From: Fratercula arctica
Lineage: Eukaryota > Chordata > Aves > Charadriiformes > Alcidae
NCBI GenBank assembly: GCA_947846985.1
Contig: CANTUZ010000004.1
Location: forward strand, 49,763,672 to 49,827,671
DNA length: 64,000 bases
Reading direction: 5' to 3'
The translations under genes were made by a program, and so were the position numbers. Below are positions 49,531 through 60,060 of this stretch, in pieces. The notes beneath the pieces were generated by a model. It ran no database searches. It saw only the letters and a list, made by a program, of their open reading frames with translations, and was not told the origin of the DNA. The first letter of the stretch is position 1. Each line of letters opens with the position of its first letter.

Positions 49531-51129
49531 TTTCATAGCAGCCTAGGCCAGAAACCCTTTGATATTGTACAATACCCAGTAATGTGAGCACTCTTTACAG
49601 AAGCAGGCACAAGCTTTGTTGCAGGAGATCTTGGCTCGGTCCCTTCCTCTGACAGTGACTTGATTTAAGAGGTCCTATTATGGTTCAATTCAGTTGCTCA
49701 TGCATGGGCATCTAGTGCCATTGGACATGGCCTTCAGTGTCTCTCTGGCCTCCAGAAGGACACAGATGGCCCAGATCCTTCTGTCTGATGTGTTGGTTCC
49801 CTTCAGGTGTTTGAGATGCTCCCAGTCTTGTCCAGAGGCAACAGATAACCAGACTGGATCAGACTGAACCCCATGCATCAGGTTGCAGTCTACAAAACTT
49901 GAAATACCTTTTCCTCTTTATTTTTTAGAACAGCCATCAAGGTCTGGAGAGGGGCTCTACAGCAGGACTCTCTCCTAAACAGGTACCATTATGTCCTTCT
50001 GTAATACACATACTGAAAGCAACTTAGACGAGAGCTTTTTCACAGTGCACTTATTAAAGGTTTATTGGTCTTTCTTGGCAGGCAGGTGAACTCCCCGTGT
50101 GTGTACCTCCTCAGCGTGCTGTGAGCCCACTCAGTATCAAAACGTAATACAAACAATCAGGAACAAATTGTTTTTTATTTATGCAACAAAGCTAACAGGC
50201 GTGCAGGGCGGAGGCAAAGGAAGCTCCGTCTCCAGCTGCTGAAGGCCTTTGCGTGAGGATCAGGTGGAGCCTGCCCTGCCCTCAGCTCAGGGGGTTCATC
50301 CCCATCCAGCAGTCCCAGGTAAAGTGCTGGGGTCCAGTTACTGGAAGGAAAGAGGGGGAAACAAGTGTTGCGTTTGCACCAGAGTGCTGCAGCTTCCACC
50401 CTACTAGCTTGCGCGTTACAACAAGTGCTGGATGCATGAGCAAAAGCTCAGGAGCAAATACCCGCCCCTGAACAGATGCAGACATTCAGGAGCTGGAAAT
50501 GTGCATCTGCGACCAAACCAGAGGGGCTCGGCTGCAGCTGGAGGCAGGGCCATAAGGGAGGGCTGTGTGTGAGCAGCTCCACCAGAGCAGCCCCAGGACA
50601 AGCTCTGGTTGAGACAGCTCTGACTCACCCATCCTCCCAGCTTCATCCTGGAGCAGGAGTGGAGAGCAAGCCCGCACCAGCCCCTAAACCACGGTGCGTA
50701 TTCCCCCACGGCAGCTGTGCGGGAATGTGAACAAAGGGAGCTGCAACCACCACTCACTGCTCTCCGTCCTGGACCTACAGCCCAGGATACTTAACAGGGT
50801 GCCGGGTGGCAGCAGAACAAGACCAAGAGACCGAATGCACAAAAAGATGGTGGCAAAGCAGGGAGCTGAATATAGATCCTTTAGGGCAGGACACCCTCCT
50901 TCTCCTCTGTGAAGGAAGGCACTCCAACAGCTGAACACCTATTTTTCCAGTGTTTACGCACACCTGAGTTTGCCATTGCCTCTGATCACCATCAGTGCCC
51001 ACCTCTCCCGGGGCACCCCAAATGTGCAATTCATATTCATACCTGGAGCTGCCCGAGGGGGGATGGGCTTGGCTCCGACGCCGGGCAGACAGGTGAGCGC
51101 TGCTGGTACCGCAGCTCCTCCGGGGGAAT
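49531..51129. other. Unassigned non-coding stretch
   Basis: GC content rises between 50.2 and 51.1 kb, giving many overlapping chance open frames on both strands. No gene recognised. Confidence 0.45.
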
Positions 51130-51290
51130 GACTACCTGATTTATCTCCAGCCAAATCCTCCCTGATGTAAATTGTAGAAGCTCTCTTGGCAGGGAGCCCC
51201 ATCCCCTTATATAAGCTGAAATATTGCCCTTTGAGATTTATTCATCACTGACAGACTGCTGAGCCGTCTGTCTTCAGCAAGGGCCCCAGA
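51130..51290. promoter_or_regulatory. Candidate conserved non-coding block
   Basis: Repeat-free block with TGATTTATCTCC, CCTTATATAAGCTG and GAGATTTATTCATCACTG motifs in short succession. A TATATAA lies at about 51209, but no transcript is readable downstream. Weak evidence. Confidence 0.2.
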
Positions 51291-51658
51291 AAAGGAGAGG
51301 ATGCTTGTGTTTGTACCGGTTTTGTCTGCGCAAGGTAAATATTATTGCGTATTCTCCCCTGCAGCAGAGAGCCCAGCACTGCATGGACAGAGATGCCTCC
51401 ACTCTGTTTTGCTGAGACACAGGCTCAGTACTGGGAATTTAATTTGACCCTGTAAATATCTTTCGCAGTTAAATGTTTGATTTTGGGCAGGGGGGAAGGC
51501 TCTGTCAGGGGACTGAAATTTATATAAACACCCAGAGAAAAAAATTTCTTAAGAAAAATTGAAAGCAGCAAATCACTGTGCATATGGGTAATGGGTTTTC
51601 AGTAAAGTGTAATCCCATTCCACTTCTGTCCTGCCTCCTCTCCTTCCCACCCACAGAG

Positions 51659-51687
51659 ATACACACACACAAAACACACACACCCCC
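51659..51687. repeat. (CA)n microsatellite, interrupted
   Basis: Two short CA runs separated by AAA, followed by a C-run. Confidence 0.85.
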
Positions 51688-52439
51688 CAACACCTCCTGT
51701 CCCCACTAGGGCCGAGCAAATGTCTGGCCCATACCTGGCTGCTCTCCCCCCCAACCAGCATCTCTGCAGGCAATTGTGCCCCAGTTTGCCAGAGGGATCT
51801 GCTCCCCATCCCCATGCTCCCACAGCGGTTACGTTGTGCTGTTGAACGAGTTGTGTTGGGAGAGCTACAGGTTTAAACTGTCAGAGAGATGACAAGCCCA
51901 GAGAAGGAAGGTGGCTGTTCCCTCTGCAGAGCTCTGATAAGGCCAAGGGTCTGGTTAATAGATCTGGAGGGGCTGATGGGGTCTGCTGAGTTTTGAAGTG
52001 CTCGTTACATGGCTGCAGATTGCAGAAGAAAGCAAAACTGATGCCCAAGCAATGTACACCCAGGGATGGCGACAGGTAGCCTTGAATTACACCGGCTGAG
52101 ACATCGCTTCCCTGATTTAATTTCACTTAAGCTGCCACTTGAACTTAAAGCCATTTCCTTGCACTCAAGTTTACTAAGTGCCCTGTGGCTGCTATCACTC
52201 CCGAATCCACTGTCGGGCACTGGCAGGAGGGGAACTGGTGCAGAGCGGCTCTCAGGTGGGATCTTACAGCAGAGCTGGGTCGGGTCTTTCTGACTCGGTG
52301 ACAATTTACAGCCCTGAGCAGCAGCATCCACCCAGAACTATTGTCCTGGAGAGGACACCTCTTCCCTTTCTATCCTTGACCTCCCCATCTCTTTCAGAAA
52401 GAGCCATTTCAGCTCGTCCTGCCCAACCCAATGCTTCAA
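51688..52439. other. Unassigned non-coding stretch
   Basis: No gene recognised. A 159-codon plus-strand frame (52178-52657) overlaps minus-strand frames and follows local GC content. Confidence 0.45.
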
Positions 52440-52650
52440 GCTCGGCTCCACTCTGCCATCCCCGCAGCGCCAAGGCAAACCACTGCCTCTCCGAGGGGAA
52501 GCCGGCTCAGATGCGCTTTTCTCCAGCCGCTAGGGCAGCGGGGAAGCGAATCGCTGACTGTCACAGCATGAATCACTGTGCCCCTTCCCGGTGCTTCCTC
52601 AATGATGCCTCTCATTTGAGACCCCTCGGCCACCGGGCTGCAAAGGGCTT
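52440..52650. other. Short CpG-enriched stretch
   Basis: Local CpG clustering (CCCCGCAGCGCCAAGG, GAAGCCGGCTCAGATGCGC, GCAGCGGGGAAGCGAATCG) stands out from the flanks. It is too short for a CpG island and no promoter core is seen. Confidence 0.35.
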
Positions 52651-52769
52651 CACCTGAACCCAAAAAAAGCAAAACTGTGATTTGAAGCATGAGATCCTAG
52701 ACAGGTAAACCTCAGCTTTACAGTAAGTCAGCCCTCCATCCCCTTCAGCGTACTGTCACATTTCTCAAG

Positions 52770-52990
52770 GGCCGAGGACCATTGTTAGAGAACAATACAG
52801 CATTTTTATAAAAGAGGAGAGCACAGTTAATAAGTTCACTAACTGAGAAAAACACAGCCTTTTAATATCTCTCTTTGTGACTCATAGTGTGAGAGCCAGC
52901 TGTTACTACTGGAGTGAAATTCCTTGCTGATTAGTCTTTTAAAGGGCTTCCCAGATAATTAAATAATGATTTCTCTCCCCATTCATTCTA
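52770..52990. promoter_or_regulatory. Candidate regulatory block with inverted SOX-type pair
   Basis: ATTGTT at 52781-52786 and AACAAT at 52791-52796 are inverted SOX-like half-sites separated by AGAG. Downstream there are AT-rich factor-like cores, including AGTTAATAAGTTC near 52826 and AGATAATTAAATAATGATTT near 52953. SOXE proteins are known to bind inverted pairs, though their usual half-site orientation may be the opposite one. Function is inferred. Confidence 0.3.
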
Positions 52991-55900
52991 AGTGACAGGA
53001 GAGCCTGGCAAACCCACTAAGCATGGAAGGGCAGCATGTTTTCCCAAGCCTTATAGGAGCTTAGCTATTCTGCAGCTAATCCAGTGCTTAAACCCAGCCG
53101 TGGATCCCCACACCAAGGGACGGGCTGTCCCACCTTCGTGGTGCTCCAGGGGTGACTTGGGTTTGCTGTCTGAAACACTGAAACAAGACTTTAGGCCAGG
53201 TTCATGTTTTCAAATATGAAAATATGACAGGAAGAATGTCTTCACCTGGGCAGAAAAATGAAATGTTTTTTGCTTGAGCTTCCAAAGAACCCAAGTTTGT
53301 CCTGGGGTTTGCATGAGATCAGCAATGCTGAAGATTAATTAATCCCTCTCTGTCGTCCCCAAGTTGTGTTCAGGGCCATGGCTAAAATGAACCAGCAACT
53401 GATATGGAGGCCATTGGGGCTGTTTCTGGAATAATCTGGTCTTCAACGTATTTGATGTTTCCACTACATTTCCAAGTCACGGCATGATTCACAGTGATTT
53501 GTTCAGGCAAGCATTTTTAACCATACGATCATGTGGCATCTCTGGGTACAGCTGCGCGGGTGTGATGGAGTTATTCTGCATTTCCACCAAAGCATAAAAG
53601 GCAAAGGACAACCTGTGTATTCACCAGGTGTAACACCATGGTATGGCCCATCAACGCAGGGTGCGGAAGCAGGCGTGCCCACACTTGAGTAACTGCATCC
53701 TCACTTAGTTTCACTTGTTTGGTTTTTAGAGAAGCTTCTTATCTCACACCTTCTTAAATCAGCAGGAAATTTCAGGACTCAATAACATCTGGAAAAATTA
53801 AGGTCAGAAATTTATTTTCACCACCAACCAAAAAAAGACTTAACATATATTTTACCCAAGAACAAGACTGGTTTTTAGCTTCAGTTACACTGAAACATTT
53901 TTCCAGTGAGCAGATGCTTTTATTTAATTGAAAACCAATCAGAAATATCATCCGAGACAGAAAAACATTGACCAACCATATAAATATGTGAAAATGAGCT
54001 TGCGAGGTTTGCCCATTCCTAATTGAGAATCTGTTCCCATGGTTAATTGAGAGTCTGTTTAGGGGCAAGACAGGGGTGGGATAGATAGAAGGGAGAAAAC
54101 ATTTAAGAAGCAAGTGCTCTATCAGCAACATACTGTAATGAGAATCTAGCAAAAAAAAAATGTATTAATTTTATTTTTTTTTATCTAAGAGCCATCTGGC
54201 CATCTTGGCAAGAAGAAAAGATGCACCATTAGCAAAAGAGTCTTTCTGAAGAAGTTGTTCCAACCCAAGTGTAACCCACAAGGCATGTTCAGGCACTTGG
54301 AAATGTTATGAATTTGTAATGTCCCCACAATACCAGCACTGTTTAACCATTGAATTGACAGGTGAACTGCGGTAGAAGGTTGTTAGGTGGCACTACTATA
54401 GGACAAAAAATCACTCAATGTTAGAGGTTTCTCCTCCCTTTCCTCCGACGCTGAAGGAAGCATCACCCAACTATAATGCAACCTGGAGACGCAGTGAACT
54501 CTGCGATGCCAGGACATTTTGGATGAACTGTCCTGTCCCCAAGCCTGCAGCCATGAAAGCAATGGGCACTGCAAAACTTCCCATGAAAGCCTGACTGGGG
54601 GAGGATTCTCTTATACAAAACTTGCATTTAAATAGCATTGAGCACTTAGCCTGACAAAAGGCAGGAAATTCAAAGCAAAGGGTGACGCTCTGTCTTTAAC
54701 TTACATTTTTATGCCTTTTATTCCTTTCTTGCCCACAGTGCAAATCAAGGACAGGGGGTCAAATTGATCCCTTCGGAAACTCCCTGCATTCAGTAGTGTT
54801 CGACTAGAAATGTTTGCTGGCCCAAATCATCAGATGAAACAACTTTTCCTGGGAATAGGAAGCTTAGGAACAATTTTCTGATTCACAGTCCGGAAGACCT
54901 CTGTAGCCACCCTTGTCCCAGGGGATGCAGTGCTGCCCAGCAGCATGGGTCCCAATCTCTTGCCCCTGGAGAAAAGGTTAGTGAGACAGACAGAGGTGCT
55001 GGGAGACAGGAAGAAGCAGGGGATGCTTTGTAAACTGATAATGTTCTCTTTGATCTGAGAAGAGTGAAGGAAGGCAGAACTTTTTTCAGATAACCCGTGG
55101 AAAGACAGCAGTCCAGAGCATGAAGGCTGAGCTTCAGCAGAGCTTCAGCAAAGGCAGAAGAAAGAGGGACCTCTTGTTAAAAGATAAATTCTTCAAAATC
55201 CCAAAGCTGAGCTTCCTGGGCAGGACATAGCTTCTCTACTGTCATCTTTTATTCAACAAGATATGTTTTTTACATCTATTGAAACCGTTTTAAAAAATGA
55301 TGAAAATAGCCAGCAAAACTAGCCTGAGTGCAGGGAATTATAGAGCTCTGCCAGGAGCCCCAAGCATTGGGAAGAAGTTCAAACTTAAGCTAAAAATGCT
55401 ACTACCCCTAATTCCTTTTTTATTAGCTGTGCCCTTAGAAAAAAAAATACCTCATAAGCATCACTACATCATCTGCTGCATGAAAGGTCCCTGATGACCT
55501 GTCTGTGCAGTTTCTAAGGACACTCAGAGTCAGGGCACAATGGAGGACTCTCCTGCCCATCTCGCCAGAGCAGTTAGGACACACGCCCTCAGCTCCCCAT
55601 CCCTGCAGCACAGCCCTGTCTCCATTGAGCTGAAGGGAAGGGATGGTGTGAGAACTCCGTAGTCTGCTCCTGTCCAAAGGCAGCCACAGACCACCTTCTG
55701 TGATGGATCAGGAGGAACCTGAACCTTGCTGGCAGGTTTGTTGGGTGGCAGAAGCAGCAGCAGATGCAGGAACCAACAGCTGGGAATTCAGGTTGGCTTT
55801 TAAGATCTCTGTTGTTTGCAGATATTCCCACGCCTTTAGAGTTCTCCATGGGCAGACTTAAAAACCAAGTTGAGATGAGCCATTTCTTTACTCACGTAAG

Positions 55901-56293
55901 GCTGAAATGGGACAACTAATTTCTCCCCGTGGCCTTAAACATATGCAAGAGTCTCCTTCTTCAGGGACTTGTGCCAGGAATCACAGGGCAGGTGTTGTGG
56001 AAGTGGGGCAAAAGCAGGGGTCATAAAGGTAAATATCTCCAGGACATTAGAGGCAAATTTAGGGACTTCGAGAGAGAGGCTGAGATTGCAATGCCTCTTC
56101 AGTCCTCCTGCTCATGAGGAAAAATTGAAATAATTGCAGGCTGTCCTAGCCTGTGGTCAGCCAGCACCCTGAATAATACATCAGAAAAGCCCCACTATGC
56201 TGTGAAATGTGCACTGTGATGAAGTCCGTCCAGTCTCAGCCACTGGACCAAATTCTTGTGGCAGGTACATGGGACAACCTCGTTGCTCTCAGC
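52991..56293. other. Unassigned non-coding stretch
   Basis: No gene recognised. An 11-bp tandem (AGCTTCAGCAG, then AGCTTCAGCAA) lies within 55130-55151. A 126-codon minus-strand frame at 53772-54152 has no family features. Confidence 0.5.
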
Positions 56294-56314
56294 ACATAGT
56301 GCCCCCTGACAATT
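56294..56314 (-). promoter_or_regulatory. CTCF-like motif
   Basis: On the minus strand the site reads TGTCAGGGGGCACTATG, which matches the strongest part of the CTCF consensus (AGGGGGCRCTA). The left part, usually CCACC, is poor. A single match can occur by chance. Confidence 0.35.
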
Positions 56315-56939
56315 CTGCAGGGACTTCTGGTTGTGCTCTTCTTGTGCACTGAAAAGTGGATTTTACCTGCAGAAATTAGCTCACTAGAGAAGGATGGATT
56401 TAGCAGCAGCACTTTTGCTGCCATAAGTGTGATGCACATCAACGGTGTAGCACAGTCCTCCTGGCACAGGCTTGGCTCCTGCACTGAAAGAACAACCATC
56501 AGTTAACCGAAGGGGCTTTCACGCCAGCAGGAGAAACCCTTGAAAGGAATTACATTGCTTTTTTGAAGAGAGCCTCCGGGTAAATAATTATCGTAGGCTG
56601 AATCTTGGCCTTCCCAATCTTGACGATCCCTTTTGAAATGTACTGGGAAGGGAGCAGCGGTGCCACAATGAAGCTGTTCATGTTTTTAAGGGGAGCTGCA
56701 CATCCAGATAACTCCCCTTCTGTTCACCCACCAAACACAGCCCTGGCATTGTGGCTGACGCTAAAAGACTGCTTTTTGGTGCCTTCAACTGCTCCTAGCA
56801 AGTCCCCAGCAATATCTCAGCCAGTAACATATTGATAAAGTAGTGAAACCCCAGACGCTTCTTCAGCCTGGGGATCTGGGGTGGGTTGGGGTTCAGTTTT
56901 GTCTTTTATTAACTACTAGGGGAAAAAAATTATAAACCA

Positions 56940-57335
56940 ATCTCTCTGCCACTCTTAATTAGCAAAGGGAAAAAGCAGTGCAAGAAATAATTAGCAGAGA
57001 CAACTTTCTTTTAATATGAGACCGCAGTCAGCCACCCCAGGCGATCCAAACACATCTGATGGTGCAGGGGCATTCAAAGTCAGCTACAAAAGCGGACGAA
57101 CTCCTCCACATCCAAACGTTACTGCCCTCCTTATATTGCGCTATAAAACCAGGGTGTCAAAAAGGCTAGAGATTTTACACTTAGTGTCAGTGTTTTATAG
57201 TCATTAGACTAATTATGTTAGTGTTTTTACCACCTTTATTCTACTAATTGGCCTAAAAGCCAAACAGGGACATCATTACTTTACACAAACAAGCAATTAT
57301 TGGGCTATAAACACACCCTGGTTTGTGTTCCCTGG
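56940..57335. promoter_or_regulatory. Homeodomain-motif-rich block with inverted repeat
   Basis: Homeodomain cores cluster here: CTTAATTAGC at about 56954, AATAATTAGC near 56987, TTTATAGTCATTAGACTAAT near 57194-57213 continuing into TAATTATG, ACTAATTGGCC near 57243, and CAATTATTGG near 57295. AAACCAGGGTGT at 57146-57157 is mirrored as ACACCCTGGTTT at 57313-57324. Each arm is next to GCTATAAA on the plus strand (57140-57147 and 57304-57311). The pattern suggests a developmental enhancer. Conservation has not been tested. Confidence 0.35.
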
Positions 57336-59339
57336 GTGAGGAGGGAGCTCCTAATGCTCTCTCTGTGGTGTCTGCCACAATAACAGGCATTACACATGCA
57401 CTTGACTTTAGCTCTGCTTACAAAGAGGCCTCAAAGCTGCTGATACAAATAAAACTGGATATTTGTTACCTCCCTACTAACAGATTAAGGAAAATGGCAT
57501 AACTCCAGGTTCAGCCCATGCATCTCTCTTTCAGTGCCAGGGGAGCTTGGCTTCATTTTTGGTTGGGATTCGTCGTGTATTTGCTTTCCTAGAAAGGGAC
57601 AACTCGGTGACTGTGGCCAGAATAATTTGTTTATTAGATACCCATGAGAAATATTTTATTTCCAAGAAATTTGGTCTCCTTGCAGGCTACTGGTTGAAAC
57701 ACCAGCTACAACTTTCCAAGACTTGTCATTGCCTCCAGCCCTGCAAAATACATCTGCCTTGTCTGAAAGGGCAGTGTCTTCCCAGGTTACAGTCCCTGGC
57801 AGTTCCTCACCAGCTATTGCTCTCCCAGCTGGACTGTTTCAGTAAATGCTTCCAAAAAAACGGCGACTGCACGTCATTCCTCCTTGCATTCCCAGGAAGG
57901 CTACGGTATTTTGTTCTAGGGCTTGATGCACTTCGTGGATGTAAGAACTGCCTGCGTTTGAAATCAGATTACTGGAAAGAAACATTTGCACGGGGTTAGA
58001 AGAGTTGGGTTATGTGTCACCTGGCAGCAGGACCATCAGACACGTCAGAGACCTGGGCTCTTCGTCACTCACAGAAAAGCTTTTTGGTACTGTAACTCGT
58101 CACAGAAACCCTGTCGCACCTACTTCCAGTGACCATGTGTGCAAGGGAGGCTTCGGAGAGATATGAAAAAAAAAAGTGAAATCCACTTCAGCATTACCAC
58201 ACTGAAAATATCAATGGTCTAATATCAATATCATGGTCTAATACTTTATTTTATTTTACCACCATGGATATACGTCCTCTTCAGATGAGGTTATAAACTT
58301 GAATTTATCGTCGAGTAGACCAAATGTTGACCCTTCATTGTCTTAAAGAGGTCATAGAGAATTTCTGTAAGCATTGGGATATCAGGGAAGGATTAGGGCA
58401 GTTTGGAACAGGGAGGTTTATCTCAGGCAAAGCAGGGAATGACCTTGCACCTTCCGAAATTCCCTCCCCGATTTCCCCAAGGCAGGATAGTCTTCAACAC
58501 TGATAGTAAATTGAAATGCAGCATTATTATGAACCATTGAATAATAGATGGGCTTCCTACGAGGGAAATCTACTTTTAAATGCTAGTTGAATCAATCTGT
58601 GTGATTATCCTGAGTTCTAATGCTGCAAAAGTCTGTGTTTTGCCTAAATAAAGTGCTCAGGACTGAGGCCTTTTTAGGTTGTTGAAGGACTTTGAAATCC
58701 TTGTGTCCTTACCATGTCACTGTTTTTTTAAGCCCTTTCCCTGAGGACTTCATCAAGGACTCTCACTTGAAAGTGATGACACAATATGGCCCATTAGAGT
58801 TAAATTACATATGAAGTAAAACTCAAATGCTCAGTATTTTGCAAATGTTTTCTGCAGCACAACTCTGGCTGCTGTATTTACTGAACACATCAGATCTTTG
58901 AATCTACAGTTTCTCAAACAAGCCAAATTTTTGTTTTGTTTAGTTTATATTCCATAAATCCATTTAAACTGAGCTATAATGGTTATTTTCAAGCTCTGTG
59001 TCAAATATTTCTAAGGGACTTCTGTAATATCCAACAGAGCTGGCTCCTCTCCTTTGGAAATAAGAAACTGCAGCTTCAGTGAGAAACACTATCTGAACAA
59101 TGTCTTCTTTAAACAGCCCCCCAAAGCACTGCATTTCCAACTCTAAAGGGAATTTGCATGTGTTTCGGCATCAAAGGTTGATACGACCCTATCACCTAGG
59201 GACTGTCATGTTATCTAAGTGCCCGCATATCAGGAGCAGGATAACATTGTGTGGTTCACAGCTGCTGCAGAAACGACATATTTTCTGAATTAACCTAGGC
59301 TCAGATTTATATAAACTATCCCCGATAACATCTGCCCAG
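57336..59339. other. Unassigned non-coding stretch
   Basis: A 150-codon plus-strand frame at 57547-57999 looks like chance. A locally duplicated ATGGTCTAATA motif lies at about 58207-58243 (two copies about 21 bp apart). No gene recognised. Confidence 0.5.
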
Positions 59340-60060
59340 GACCCTCCTTTGAAAATGTGCAGAGCTCCTACCCGGGCGGGCTGGCCTCTGCGGCTGGGAG
59401 CCCGCAGGAGAAAAACCAAATCAAAACGCCTCTCTCCCTGGAAAAGCCACGCTTGGTTTCGGGATACCCACCCCAAGAAACGGTGCAAGAAAGGTTTAGC
59501 GGCGAAGGTAGAACAATGAAGATGTCAAGCGGCTTCTCGGGAGCGAGCCGCTGCGCCTTGTCATGCTTGGACATGAACGGGGAAAAAAATGTCTTTATTA
59601 CCCAGCATGGTAACCTTGAAGTGCACTGGCTGCTTGATCCTATAACTTTCCCATTAGAAGCGGGCGCCCGCAATCCTAATGAGGCACAATAAGTAGATTA
59701 TAAGACTCCTTTTGTTTTGCTAAACAGCAGCTTTTTCTGCAGGGACTATCACAAAGGTGTGCGGGGCCCCGGTGCATGGGGCCGCTGTGACTGATACGCC
59801 GATTTGTTCGGTAGGGCCGGGGAGAAGAATTGAAGAAGACAGCGCTAATGTGCAGTAGAGCCATGGGGGGCGGGTGCCGGAGCTGCCTAAATTAGACTCA
59901 TCAGTATAGAGGCTCTGCCCATTGTATCTGGGCTATAAAGCTGTCAGAGAGGAGCCCGTTTGAATGTTCCCTCATTCCTACCCTGGCGCTTCCTCCGCTC
60001 TCAGCAGAGAGCTAAGCCCCGGGATCTTTTGTTTGCATGAGAAACCACTGGCATCTTAAC
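59340..60060 (+). promoter_or_regulatory. CpG-dense candidate promoter or enhancer
   Basis: This is the most CpG-dense part of the window, with CCCGGGCGGGC near 59372, GAGCGAGCCGCTGCGCC near 59541, and GAAGCGGGCGCCCGC near 59657. A GC box (GGGGGGCGGG) at 59865-59874 lies 60 bp upstream of a TATA box at 59934-59939 within GGGCTATAAAGC. An initiator-like TCATTCC follows at about 59972-59978, somewhat far from the TATA (about 40 bp). No coding exon is recognised downstream. It could be the promoter of a non-coding or distant gene transcript, or a GC-rich enhancer. Confidence 0.4.

Noticed and set aside
52178..52657. 159-codon plus-strand open frame
   Set aside because: It lies in locally GC- and CpG-rich sequence where stops are rarer, overlaps frames on the opposite strand, and has no domain-like features.
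57547..57999. 150-codon plus-strand open frame, cysteine-rich in the middle
   Set aside because: Cysteines show no zinc-finger or other regular spacing, there are no splice or start-context arguments, and no family resemblance is apparent.
59357..59692. Overlapping open frames on both strands in the CpG-dense block
   Set aside because: Opposing frames of about 100 codons are expected in GC-rich DNA; neither shows family features.
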